NCBI GenBank assembly: GCA_038206725.1
Contig: JBBRAO010000021.1
Span: 1-56,450, forward strand
Reading direction: 5' to 3'
DNA from: JBAXXL01 sp038206725
Lineage (GTDB): Bacteria > Bacteroidota > Ignavibacteria > Kapaibacteriales > UBA2268
DNA: 56,450 bases
The translations under genes were made by a program, and so were the position numbers. The notes beneath the pieces are model-generated. The model saw only the letters and a list, made by a program, of their open reading frames with translations. It had not been told where the DNA came from and did not search any database. This document shows positions 33,018 through 42,389 of this stretch, one piece after another (position 1 is the stretch's first letter; every line of letters starts with the position of its first letter).

Positions 33018-36000
33018 TCAATTTTCAACTATCTTAATTTCTTCTTCCGACAAGCCGTATAATTGATAGACCAATTGGTCTATTTCGCGTTCTAAGGTGC
33101 ATGTGTCCGCCTTTGGGTCGGATTGCTTGAGTGCGAGGATTTGGTTGACAAGATTTATTAACAATTTATCTTTGCCATTTTCTGGCAATGGAATATTTAT
33201 CTTCTTAATATTCTCTATGAGGATACGCGGAAAAGTTTGTTTTTCTGCAAATAAATGTTGGTAAAGAAAATTTATGGTGCTTGAATTTAACAATGCTAAT
33301 ACATATTGATTTTTAATTGTAAAATCTTTCGAATATAAACAATATACTGATTGCAATGTTATTTCACCATTATTGCTTATCGTGGCATTGATTTTATTTC
33401 CTAATTGTCTTATGATTATTTTGTTTTCATTATATCTTTCAATGTTTTTTTGAATATTGGTTTTTGGTATAAATACTATCTTACCTTTTATTTCATATCT
33501 GTTTATATTATCGCCCTGTATAATACGTTTCGAATTCTCAGAATAAGTCTCGGAAGTAAGTTCCGAATTTTTACCAATTTCCTCGCCTCGCCAAATTTCG
33601 CAAAAATCATTAATTGACAAATGTTCAAATATTTTTTTTAACAAAGAGAATTCTTCACTGTTAATAAATAATAGTCTATATGAATTTATTTTATCGTCGG
33701 TTATATAATATATATTTTTGGTTAAAATATCGTTGTTAATCCAAGAATTATATGTTTCAGTTTTAATAAACTCAATATAATTTCCTTTATTTGCGGATTT
33801 AACAGTAAAATATATGCTCGAACTTACATTTGCCTCTGGAAAAACTTGGTCTAATTGGGCAATTCTATATAAATCTGTATTTTTAAATAGAAACTCGCGT
33901 ATTGGTGTGAAACTTGAACGTGCTAAAAAAGAGTCCGGTACAATTAAGCTATTTACTCCATTTGTTTTAAGAATAACTATTGATAATTCCATAAATAGAG
34001 AATATAAATCAAATTGTTCTTTTGCTACAATGAACTTACTATATGGAATTTTATCTTTGATTTCTTTGGTTGAAATATACGGCGGATTTCCAATCACTAC
34101 ATCAAATCCGACGAAATTACCGTTGTCGTCCAATACCTCTGGGAATTCGAACCGCCACTCAAAAGCGTTGTCGTATATTTTGTTGTTCTTTATTTCGGCA
34201 ATCTCGGCTTCGATTTTTTGTATTTCGTCCGTCAGCTTTTTGATTTCTTTTTCCCAGCGTGCTTTGTCGGTTTTGCTCATCTCGTAAAGCTGTTCCTCTG
34301 TTTTTCCGCTCACCTCCAGCTCCAGCTTCTTCTTCCTTGCCACCCGCTTGTCGTTAAACTTTATTTCCGTCTCGAAATCGCTTTTTATCGTCGCTATCAA
34401 TTTTTCCAAGTCTCGTTTTTCCGTCTTGCTCTGTGCGTTCCGATAGCCCATAATGGCATTTTTGTAGCTGTCTATCGTCCAATTGCTCCTCTGCAATGCG
34501 GCTTTTATATTGGCATCTAAGCCGTAGCGGCTAATGAGCGAGTTCCCGCATTTGATATTGATATCAATATTGGGAAGGGTTTCCAATTGGGGTTGTAGAG
34601 ACGTTGCATGCAACTTCTCTACGCGATAATACGAATTCTTCAACAATTCAATCCACAACCTCAATCGGCAAATCTTGACCGAATTCGGATTGATGTCCAC
34701 GCCAAACAGGCAATTTTCTATTATGGTTTGCTTTTCGTGGAAGAGTGCCGATTGAACGCGCAGACTTTCCTTCAGGTTTGGATTATATTCAAATATTTTT
34801 CCCTCGTCATCGGTTACTGTTAGCTCGTCATTCGCCACTTCGATATTGTAATCTTTCAGCTTGCGTCCGTCGCGGTCAAGCAAAATCCCCAACTCACTCT
34901 TAATTGCGATTATCTCGTTCAACGCCGAAACCAAAAAATGCCCCGACCCAACCGCCGGATCGCATATCTTGAGCGAATTAACGATTTTGTTTGCTTCTTG
35001 CAAATCCTCAATTTTATTATAGAGCGCGTGTAAATCTGTGCAATCCCAACCCTTCACTTCTTTGAATTTCTGTAATACCGCGCGGCGTATCGTTTCGCGG
35101 CACATATACATCGTTATAAACCCGGGTGTGAAAAACGAACCGTCCTTGTACCCGTTAATCTTTTCGAAAATCAGCCCCAAAACCGAAGCGTTTATAAGCC
35201 GTTTGTTGTCTTCCTGTATTTCCTCCGAACCTTCGCTGGCGAAGTTGTAAGCATTCAGAAACTCGAATATATATTCCATCACCGTGAGCGAGCCTTTCCG
35301 TTTGTTTCCGTCCGCGGAGTTGATGACCGATGTTGAGATTAGCGGGAGTTCGTCGTCCGTCAATTGACCAATGAAAAAACAGCTATGCTCCAGTTCCGTT
35401 GGTTCGAACAGCGACGAATTCAGGTACGGCACTTTTGAAAACAAGCGGGTCATTTCGGCTTTTCTTTCTTCGGGTTTGCGCGCCAATACGCTGAAAAACA
35501 AACTGTTCAGGTCGTCGAAATTCTTTACTTTATCTATATTCAAAAATGAGTAATCTTCCGAATCGGAGCGATTGTATTTGATAATCTGGGCTTCCAATAA
35601 CTTTAGGAAAAGTATTCGGTTAATCCAAGTAATGGAAAGTTCCAATGCAACATTGAAGAGCTTTTCTTCGTAAGTCGCACCAAATTGTTCGGCATTCTTC
35701 AGATATGAGATTTTGTCCAAAATTTCCAATTGGTCAATAGTATTTTCAATTAAGGAGTGCGGGTCTCGCTCACCTTCTTTTTTCCGCTGGATCAGTTTTT
35801 TTGAGCCGTCCTTCGTTTCTGTAAGCCCGATTATATGCAGAAGTTCCGCATAAAAAGTTTTATCGAGTGAATTGCTGTCATTTGCGAATGGCAGTTTCAG
35901 CAGATTTTCAGGAGAAAGCAATTTGTATAAAGCGATTAACACATTGTCGTCGCTTTTGCTGTCGTTTCGGAGCGGTTTATCGTATTGCCGGATGTCGAAA

Positions 36001-36605
36001 TATGCGCAAGGGATTTCGGCTGTAATAGCGTCTATTGCGGATTTCGCAATCTCTTTATAAAAGAAATCCGTCTTTATTCCTGACAAACGACCGGATTCGA
36101 AGTCATTGAATTGTTTGACTAATGCTTTATTTTGAGAAAAATATTTTTCAAATATCTGTGCGTCAAAAATAAACCATTCATAAATATTTGTCGCGATTAG
36201 GTATTTGATTTCGAGATTATTTTTTGTGATCCGCTCGCGTAGATAGTATAAAATTAACTCTTGAAGTGCTTTCGAGTTGACGTTATCCTTGCTCATCATT
36301 TCACTTTTATTGCTCGGGCGTTTCGCTTCGATGATCACACCTACGGAACTTTTGGAATCCTTACCGTTGTGAATTACAAGGTCAATACTATCCTTGGTGT
36401 TGATATTATTTTTATCTTTGTAATATGTATCGCGTAAAAAATTCATAATATGAATTTTCTGATTTTCCTCGCGTTCTATTTCGTCAATTTTTCCGAGGAG
36501 TTCAATAAGGTTGGTTTTGAATAAATCAATTTCAGGTCTATTGGGTTTAACCATTAGGAATGCTTTATTTAGAGCTAATCTGGGTTTTAGAGTATTTAAC
36601 AACAT
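33018..36605 (-). CDS. Type IIG (Eco57I-like) restriction-modification enzyme
   Basis: 1195 residues; the Met at residue 18 (MVKPNRPEIDLF) is an alternative start nearer the family norm. Seen: PDDEXK-like N-domain with IIEAKRPS near 91; helical linker; methyltransferase motif I CDPAVGSGHFL near 547; GVDINPNSVKICRLRLW; GNSLISRYG; a long coiled coil (about 725-805, rich in KE and EI repeats); catalytic VIGNPPYIST near 835; and a C-terminal recognition domain (about 960-1150) ending in the dimer-like IDQLVYQLYGLSEEEI. One chain cuts and N6-adenine-methylates DNA. A 28-bp palindromic repeat has inserted in frame at 34595-34622, encoding VEKLHATSL in a loop before LETLPNIDI. Confidence 0.92.
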   Translation of the reverse strand: MLLNTLKPRLALNKAFLMVKPNRPEIDLFKTNLIELLGKIDEIEREENQKIHIMNFLRDTYYKDKNNINTKDSIDLVIHNGKDSKSSVGVIIEAKRPSNKSEMMSKDNVNSKALQELILYYLRERITKNNLEIKYLIATNIYEWFIFDAQIFEKYFSQNKALVKQFNDFESGRLSGIKTDFFYKEIAKSAIDAITAEIPCAYFDIRQYDKPLRNDSKSDDNVLIALYKLLSPENLLKLPFANDSNSLDKTFYAELLHIIGLTETKDGSKKLIQRKKEGERDPHSLIENTIDQLEILDKISYLKNAEQFGATYEEKLFNVALELSITWINRILFLKLLEAQIIKYNRSDSEDYSFLNIDKVKNFDDLNSLFFSVLARKPEERKAEMTRLFSKVPYLNSSLFEPTELEHSCFFIGQLTDDELPLISTSVINSADGNKRKGSLTVMEYIFEFLNAYNFASEGSEEIQEDNKRLINASVLGLIFEKINGYKDGSFFTPGFITMYMCRETIRRAVLQKFKEVKGWDCTDLHALYNKIEDLQEANKIVNSLKICDPAVGSGHFLVSALNEIIAIKSELGILLDRDGRKLKDYNIEVANDELTVTDDEGKIFEYNPNLKESLRVQSALFHEKQTIIENCLFGVDINPNSVKICRLRLWIELLKNSYYRVEKLHATSLQPQLETLPNIDINIKCGNSLISRYGLDANIKAALQRSNWTIDSYKNAIMGYRNAQSKTEKRDLEKLIATIKSDFETEIKFNDKRVARKKKLELEVSGKTEEQLYEMSKTDKARWEKEIKKLTDEIQKIEAEIAEIKNNKIYDNAFEWRFEFPEVLDDNGNFVGFDVVIGNPPYISTKEIKDKIPYSKFIVAKEQFDLYSLFMELSIVILKTNGVNSLIVPDSFLARSSFTPIREFLFKNTDLYRIAQLDQVFPEANVSSSIYFTVKSANKGNYIEFIKTETYNSWINNDILTKNIYYITDDKINSYRLLFINSEEFSLLKKIFEHLSINDFCEIWRGEEIGKNSELTSETYSENSKRIIQGDNINRYEIKGKIVFIPKTNIQKNIERYNENKIIIRQLGNKINATISNNGEITLQSVYCLYSKDFTIKNQYVLALLNSSTINFLYQHLFAEKQTFPRILIENIKKINIPLPENGKDKLLINLVNQILALKQSDPKADTCTLEREIDQLVYQLYGLSEEEIKIVEN
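34595..34622. repeat. 28-bp palindrome inside the type IIG coding region
   Basis: GTAGAGACGTTGC followed by ATGCAACTTCTCTAC is self-complementary apart from one mismatched pair. It belongs to the same family as the palindrome at 31883-31904. It adds about nine codons without breaking the frame. Confidence 0.8.
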
Positions 36606-36773
36606 TTCGTGCCTGTGCTTTTCATATTTTCACTGTTTACATAAATTCAATTCAAATATTTCTTTTTATAAATTTAGATTTGCAAATATATGAAATTTTT
36701 GTTAGTTGGGGGACCGTGAAAAGCGGAATGTGCAAAAATATATTTTTCTTCACCCATCCCGCCCAAACAGAAT
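36606..36773. other. Intergenic leader of the type IIG gene
   Basis: AT-rich. A -7 box match TATATTTG lies on the minus strand (36690-36683), 78 bases before the ATG, without an upstream TTTG. No gene is seen. Confidence 0.3.
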
Positions 36774-36888
36774 TTATTCAACCCCTTCGGGGCTGATTAC
36801 GGATTGCTCATTTACTGCGGGTTTCACCCGCGGTTATTGAGATTAAACTACTTCGCAGTTTGAAGATGGCATCTCGACTCCGCTCGAA
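36774..36888 (+). repeat. Hairpin-triad repeat (115 bp)
   Basis: Aligns without gaps to 45088-45202. Three small hairpins follow one another: CCCCTTCGGGG, GCGGGTTTCACCCGC and AAACTACTTCGCAGTTT, then CATCTCGACTCCGCTCGA. Stem bases differ between copies in compensating pairs (AAACT..AGTTT here, AAGCT..AGCTT there), which suggests selection on pairing. Confidence 0.8.
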
Positions 36889-36930
36889 GACCGGTTCAAA
36901 TGGCATTCGGCGACTTCTCTATATAACTCA

Positions 36931-37611
36931 CTATTCCGTTATTGATCTCAAACTAATAGAACCCATTCTGCCTTGTGACCAATTGGCTCGGCTCTTGATA
37001 TATGGCGTAGGGTTCGACGCTGACCAACGTATAGGGTTCGGCAGTACGACTGACATTAACGCGGCTTCGCGCTTCGTCAGCTCCGTAGCGTGCTTATGGA
37101 AGTGGTGTTCAGCGGCGGCTTCAGCACCGTAAATACCCGGAGCCCATTCAACAACATTCGCGTAAACTTCCAAAATCCGTTTTTTACCCCAGATGTATTC
37201 GATTAGGTAAGTAAAGTATAACTCTAAACCTTTCCTAACATAAGAACGGTGGTGAGTTAGAAAAACATTTTTAGCGGTTTGCTGGGAAATCGTACTTCCC
37301 CCGCGAACTTTTTTACCTTTTTTAATCTTATTATACCGCTGGGCATTTTTGATTGCTTTCCAATCCACACCCTCGTGGCGGAAAAATTTTGCGTCCTCCG
37401 CCCCGACTACCGCACGGAATACATTCGGCGATATATTGTCGAAACTCCGCCATCTATAATCAATTCCGGTTGCCTTACCTTGCGATAAGCGCATAACCAT
37501 TATAGGTGTTACAGGCGGATTTACAAACTTATAAACCACTACTAACAATATAGAACCGGCAAAGAAACCGAAAAATAATTTAAAGAAAATTATAAATGTT
37601 TTTTTAATCAT
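36931..37611 (-). CDS. mtgA: Monofunctional biosynthetic peptidoglycan transglycosylase
   Basis: 226 residues of glycosyltransferase family 51, polymerising lipid II in the cell wall. An N-terminal membrane anchor spans about 9-28. Seen: the catalytic Glu in VVGAEDAKFFRHEGVDW, then RGGSTISQQTAKNVFL, ELYFTYLIEYIWGKKRILEVY and AALMSVVLPNP. No transpeptidase domain. It starts 2 bases after the ABC permease stop, so it is the last gene of the efflux operon, an unusual setting for mtgA. The stop lies about 40 bases past the hairpin-triad repeat on this strand. Confidence 0.93.
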   Translation of the reverse strand: MIKKTFIIFFKLFFGFFAGSILLVVVYKFVNPPVTPIMVMRLSQGKATGIDYRWRSFDNISPNVFRAVVGAEDAKFFRHEGVDWKAIKNAQRYNKIKKGKKVRGGSTISQQTAKNVFLTHHRSYVRKGLELYFTYLIEYIWGKKRILEVYANVVEWAPGIYGAEAAAEHHFHKHATELTKREAALMSVVLPNPIRWSASNPTPYIKSRANWSQGRMGSISLRSITE

Positions 37612-37613
37612 AA

Positions 37614-38864
37614 CTACTCATATCTTAGTGCATCAACAGGATCCAATTTCGAAGCCCTAATTGCAGGAAGCAATCCCGCTATCACACCTACAACTATGGA
37701 TACAACAGTTGCTATAAGCAACAAATTAATCGGTAGATAAGGCTTCAAAAATGACAAAGCTTCTATATATTTCGGTAATATCTGAGATGCCGCGTAAACT
37801 AATATCTGGCAGAATACGAATGATAGTAACGCACCAACCAAACAGAGGGTTGCGGATTCGAAAAGAAATTGAAACAGAATGGATATGCGTTTAGCACCAA
37901 CCGCTTTGCGGATACCAATCTCGCGGGTTCTTTCCGTTACAGTAACGAACATTATATTCATAATCCCAATAATACCAACAAAAAACGAAAGGAACGTTAT
38001 TCCGTATCCGACAATTCCAACAACCGATCGAATCGAATCTATCGAACTCGAAAAAGCTTTCGATTCATTGATGGAGAAATCGTCTATAGCACCGGGTTTC
38101 AAATTACGAGCACTTCTCATATTCCCGCGTATTTCATCGCGGACTTGATCCATTTTTTCCTCGCTACCTGCTTTTACTGCAATAGTATAAGAGCCGAGTG
38201 AACCATAAAGGTTTTTATATGCCTTCAATGGCAAATAACAGCGATTGTCCAACATATCAAAGAGAAAAGTACCTTGCTTTTTTAAAACGCCGATTACTTC
38301 GAATTTTTTTCCATTTAGAGTGACGATTTTCCCGATTCCATCGTGTTTTGGAAATACTGTTTCGAAGGATTTAGATCCCATAATAATTACTTTCGATCCA
38401 ACTCTCTCCTCCTGCTCGCTAAAAAAGCGTCCGTCGTCTATCGTACCACTGGAGGTAATAGCAAAATTAGCAGTAGTACCGACAAATGGTAAACCTGAGT
38501 ATTTTTCGCCCTTCGCTGTTAATGAGCCTCCCCAATTATTTAATTGCGGGATGATCTCTTCAGCGCTGGTTCGGTATTCCATAAAATCTCGTACTTGTCC
38601 CTCGGTTAAATCTTTGCGCTTACGCATATCGTCCCAGCTCATACCGCCTGCCCATTGCCATTTATCAACATAGAGCATATCAACACCAATGGAATTGAAC
38701 GTATCGTTGACGACAGAGTTTAAACCGGACAAAAGCCAACCCATCAAAATCACAGTCGAAATACCGATTACCACACCTAACGAAGCAAGCAAAGACCTCA
38801 TTTTATTGTGGGTCAGCGCCTCCATCGCTAAACGGAAAGATTCTACTAAATTTGATATCATCAT
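37614..38864 (-). CDS. MacB-type ABC transporter permease
   Basis: 416 residues with one N-terminal membrane helix (LLASLGVVIGISTVILMGWL), a periplasmic MacB_PCD domain of about 230 residues, and three C-terminal helices of the FtsX domain. The conserved RTREIGIRKAVGAKRISILF loop couples to the ATPase. The start overlaps the end of the ATPase gene by 4 bases. It is a paralogue of the permease at 42390-43622. Such transporters push substrates from the periplasm through TolC rather than across the inner membrane. Confidence 0.9.
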   Translation of the reverse strand: MMISNLVESFRLAMEALTHNKMRSLLASLGVVIGISTVILMGWLLSGLNSVVNDTFNSIGVDMLYVDKWQWAGGMSWDDMRKRKDLTEGQVRDFMEYRTSAEEIIPQLNNWGGSLTAKGEKYSGLPFVGTTANFAITSSGTIDDGRFFSEQEERVGSKVIIMGSKSFETVFPKHDGIGKIVTLNGKKFEVIGVLKKQGTFLFDMLDNRCYLPLKAYKNLYGSLGSYTIAVKAGSEEKMDQVRDEIRGNMRSARNLKPGAIDDFSINESKAFSSSIDSIRSVVGIVGYGITFLSFFVGIIGIMNIMFVTVTERTREIGIRKAVGAKRISILFQFLFESATLCLVGALLSFVFCQILVYAASQILPKYIEALSFLKPYLPINLLLIATVVSIVVGVIAGLLPAIRASKLDPVDALRYE

Positions 38865-39574
38865 TGAGGTATAAACTGTGTTTCGTTAATAAAATCTTTT
38901 TCTATCAAGCCGTCGCGCATAGATATAACTCGTTTAGCGTGCTTTGCTATATCCGGTTCGTGTGTAACCAAAATTATAGTATTGCCTTTTTTCCAAAGTT
39001 CATAAAACAACTGCATAATCTCTTCACCGGTTTTAGTGTCGAGATTACCGGTTGGTTCATCGGCTAAAATAATGGATGGGTTATTTACCAAAGCTCGCGC
39101 AATAGCAACCCTTTGGCGCTGACCACCGGAAAGTTCATTCGGTTTGTGTGTCATTCTGTCCGCCAATCCAACTGAGGTTAACGCTGTTTCGGCGTATTCC
39201 AATCTTAAATGCCTTGCTACATTGCTATATACCATCGGTAATTCTACATTTCGCAAAGCGGAAGAACGAGCTAACAGGTTGAAAGTTTGAAATACGAACC
39301 CGATTTTGCGATTTCTGATATCCGCCAATTGGTTGTCGTTCATTTCGCTAACCGCTTCACCTTCGAAATCGTATTTTCCACCGGTAGGGGTATCCAAGCA
39401 ACCCACAATATTCATAAGCGTTGATTTGCCCGAACCCGAAGGACCCATTATAGCTACGTATTCGTTAGCGAAAATTTCTAATGATACATCGCGCAGAGCA
39501 AATACTTTTTCGGAACCCATTTGGTAGATTTTTGATACGTGCTCAATTTCTATTATTTTCTTTTTGTTTTCCAT
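38861..39574 (-). CDS. ABC transporter ATP-binding protein (MacB/LolD type)
   Basis: 237 residues. Seen: Walker A GPSGSGKSTLMN, Q-loop FVFQTFNLL, signature LSGGQRQRVAIARAL, Walker B IILADEPTGNLD and switch His in ILVTHEPDIAK. The ADEPTGNLD form is typical of LolD/MacB/FtsE ATPases. It powers the adjacent permease, and perhaps a mixed pair with the divergent one. 12-base gap after the adaptor gene. Confidence 0.95.
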   Translation of the reverse strand: MENKKKIIEIEHVSKIYQMGSEKVFALRDVSLEIFANEYVAIMGPSGSGKSTLMNIVGCLDTPTGGKYDFEGEAVSEMNDNQLADIRNRKIGFVFQTFNLLARSSALRNVELPMVYSNVARHLRLEYAETALTSVGLADRMTHKPNELSGGQRQRVAIARALVNNPSIILADEPTGNLDTKTGEEIMQLFYELWKKGNTIILVTHEPDIAKHAKRVISMRDGLIEKDFINETQFIPQ

Positions 39575-39586
39575 ATTTGCTATAGC

Positions 39587-40870
39587 TTATTTTTTTAAAA
39601 TGGGTTTTTTGATAGTTTCTACTTTTACTTGGTCACCGTCTTTTAATGAACGGCTGACTGCGGAAAATGGACCTGAAATTATTTCATCGCCTTCGCCTAA
39701 ACCTGTTATAATTTCTATGTAACCTTTGTCGCTGATGCCGGTTTCGACATTCACCATTTTTGCTTTACCTTTTTTATTGATAAACACAACCGATGGCGGC
39801 TTAGAAGTTTTCTTTAGTGCGGTTGATTCTTTGTTTATGCTACCTTCCGATTTTCCTAAGTCGGGATTCCTATCAACACCGGTAAAGTTTCTTACTGTTA
39901 CAGATTGAAGCGGAACAGCTTTTACATTTGAGCGTATTTTAGTGATAATATCGGCGTTACAACTCATTCCCGGTCTCATCTTCTTTTCAGTATCCAATAG
40001 TCGGATTTTAACGCTGAAGTTTGTTACTTGGTCCTGAGTACCCAAGGCTGTCAAGTTAGCTGAATGACCAATTTCAATAACGGTACCTTTGAACACTTCA
40101 TCAGGAAAAGCATCTATTTGAACTTCAGCCATATCGCCGATATTAACCATTGTAATATCGTTTTCATCGACATCAACGACTGCGTTCATAACATTCAAAT
40201 CGGAAACCACTAGAATCTCTGTACCGGCCATCATACTTGTTCCAACTACTTTTTCGCCCAACTCGACATTCAGTTTTGTTACAACACCGGCTATAGGGGC
40301 ATATAAAATTGTACGTTCAGCATCGCGTTGAATTTTACGGTAAGAAGCATTTGCCTGATCGTAGCGGCTTAGTGAAGCTTCGTAAGAAGATTTTGATTGC
40401 TCGTATTGAGATTGATATTTGTCATATTCTTGTGAAGAAATATATTTTTTATCGAACAGCTCTTTCATACGTGCCAAATCGCGTTCTAATTGCTTCATAT
40501 TGGTTTTCGCCATATCAATTTCTTTTTGCGACGATTCTACACCGGCTTTAAACTGCTCTAATTGCGTTTGAATGATATCCGGTTTGATGCGGATTAAAAG
40601 TTCGTTTTTAGTTACCGCGTCACCTTCTTTTACACCGATAAATGTGATTTCACCACTAGTTTCCGGCGAGATTTTTACGGCTGTTTCCGGTTGTACTCTT
40701 CCTGTGGCAGAAACGATTTGCTTAATCGTTTTAATAGTCACTTTATCAGTTTGGACTGATGTTATATTATTATTTCCCTTTGTTGCGGCAATTATCACAA
40801 CAACTAAAATTAATGCTCCGATTATACCGAGAGTAATCCATAAACCTGAGTTTGATTTTTTCTTTGCCAT
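39587..40870 (-). CDS. Periplasmic adaptor of a tripartite efflux system (HlyD/MacA family)
   Basis: 427 residues with an N-terminal membrane anchor (LWITLGIIGALILVVVIIAA). Seen: a lipoyl half-motif ETSGEITFIGVKEGDAVTKN, an alpha-helical hairpin (about 95-180, KNMKQLERDLARMKELFDKK region), the second lipoyl half APIAGVVTKLNVELGEKV, a beta-barrel domain and a membrane-proximal domain ending GLGEGDEIISGPF. It links the MacB-like pump to TolC. Encoded between the TolC and ATPase genes on the same strand. Confidence 0.93.
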   Translation of the reverse strand: MAKKKSNSGLWITLGIIGALILVVVIIAATKGNNNITSVQTDKVTIKTIKQIVSATGRVQPETAVKISPETSGEITFIGVKEGDAVTKNELLIRIKPDIIQTQLEQFKAGVESSQKEIDMAKTNMKQLERDLARMKELFDKKYISSQEYDKYQSQYEQSKSSYEASLSRYDQANASYRKIQRDAERTILYAPIAGVVTKLNVELGEKVVGTSMMAGTEILVVSDLNVMNAVVDVDENDITMVNIGDMAEVQIDAFPDEVFKGTVIEIGHSANLTALGTQDQVTNFSVKIRLLDTEKKMRPGMSCNADIITKIRSNVKAVPLQSVTVRNFTGVDRNPDLGKSEGSINKESTALKKTSKPPSVVFINKKGKAKMVNVETGISDKGYIEIITGLGEGDEIISGPFSAVSRSLKDGDQVKVETIKKPILKK

Positions 40871-40914
40871 TTTTTTAAAATCCTAAAAAATTCTAATTCA
40901 AAATTACTGAATAA

Positions 40915-42252
40915 TTATTTTATATCGCCCGTAGAGAACAATACGCCTTTTTGCGAGAAGATATATCCATATACTGCATTAACTGCATTTATCTGAGCTG
41001 TAATCAACTGTGCATTCGCCAATGTAAGGTCGGTTGTTGTAGCCGCGCCGACATTCATTCTTCCTTTCATACTATCATAGTTTTGCTGAGCCGAGATAAC
41101 CGATTTGGCTGTAACATCAATTTGCTTTTCAGAAGCGTCCAAATTTAAATATGCAGTTTGAATAGCTTGTTTTAAGCTTTGTTCAGCTTTTTTCTGATTT
41201 ATTTCTTCATTTGTCAATTGCAATTTTGCCAGTTGTACGGTATTATTAGGTCTAAAATTGCTAAATACAGGTATTTGCAATTGAATACCGCCGGACCAGG
41301 TATTTTTTTTATTTAACCCTATCATTTCATTATTCTGCCAATTCCAACCCAAGTTCGCGTTTAAAGACGGAGAATATGAACTGTATGCTTGACGGACACC
41401 TTGTTCAGCAATTGCAATATTACTTTCAGTTACTTTATAATCGTATCTGTTTTCCAACGCACGGTTCACAGCTTGAGAAAAACTGCCCATTGAGCGGCGG
41501 AAATTATCAACCTCTATAGTGTTGATTTCTGTCGGTAACCCCGATTCAAGAAATTCACATTCCATAGTAGGGTCTAAACCCATAAGTGTTAAAAGTGTTG
41601 CTTTGGAAATATTAAAATCGTTTTCAGCATTAATCAGTTGACTTTCGCGATTACCTAAATCGGCTTCTTGAGTATAAACAGCGTCAATAGCTGTTATTCC
41701 TGCATCATAGCGCGCCTTAATTTGTTCTAATTCGGTTTTACCCAAACTTAAATTTTCGCGACGGATTTTGACGATTTGCCAATTTCGTATATGATTTATG
41801 TAACTCAAATATGTTTGGTAAATTACATATTGTTTGGTGTGGCGGATATTATATTCGGTAACTTTTGTACGTTCTTTTGCCGAAGCATACTCAGCTTCGC
41901 GCGAAAATCCGTCAAAAATTGTCAAATTCGCACTACCGCCCATTGAAAATGAATTGGGTTCTGTTCCGGGGATATGTGTTGTTACACCTGATATTAATGT
42001 ATCAAACCCGGCAGCCGGATTAAGTATTCTGTTGTAGCCTGCGGAAAAACTCATTGTCGGTAAATAACTTCCGAATGCGGCTCTCAAACCTGAAGCCGCG
42101 GTTGTGATTTGCGCTTCCGATAATTGAAGGTCATAATTATTTTTTACTGCTATATCAACACATTCTTTTAGATCATAAGTTTTTTGTTTTGCATAAGATA
42201 CCGAAAACCCCGATACAAGTAGAAAAAATAGTAAAAAACCATATTTTTTCAT
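40915..42252 (-). CDS. TolC family outer-membrane efflux protein
   Basis: 445 residues with a signal peptide (KKYGFLLFFLLVSGFSVSYA). Two TolC repeats are visible: LKECVDIAVKNNYDLQLSEAQ near the start and YDYKVTESNIAIAEQGVRQA about 200 residues later, each followed by long helices and beta strands (LNANLGWNWQNNE). It forms the outer-membrane duct of the efflux system. First gene of the operon running through the adaptor, ATPase, permease and mtgA. Confidence 0.93.
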   Translation of the reverse strand: MKKYGFLLFFLLVSGFSVSYAKQKTYDLKECVDIAVKNNYDLQLSEAQITTAASGLRAAFGSYLPTMSFSAGYNRILNPAAGFDTLISGVTTHIPGTEPNSFSMGGSANLTIFDGFSREAEYASAKERTKVTEYNIRHTKQYVIYQTYLSYINHIRNWQIVKIRRENLSLGKTELEQIKARYDAGITAIDAVYTQEADLGNRESQLINAENDFNISKATLLTLMGLDPTMECEFLESGLPTEINTIEVDNFRRSMGSFSQAVNRALENRYDYKVTESNIAIAEQGVRQAYSSYSPSLNANLGWNWQNNEMIGLNKKNTWSGGIQLQIPVFSNFRPNNTVQLAKLQLTNEEINQKKAEQSLKQAIQTAYLNLDASEKQIDVTAKSVISAQQNYDSMKGRMNVGAATTTDLTLANAQLITAQINAVNAVYGYIFSQKGVLFSTGDIK

Positions 42253-42389
42253 TAATTCCTCATTGTTTTTTTCTAATCACTAAATTACGAATATAATATG
42301 GAAATGTTTCTTTAAATTTGTATTTTTGATTCGTAACTATTCAAGATTTATTACGTAATAAATGATTATTTAATTCAAAGGGTATTATA

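Noticed and set aside
36860..37132. Plus-strand frame of 90 codons
   Set aside because: Half repeat, half antisense to mtgA, whose family match is firm.
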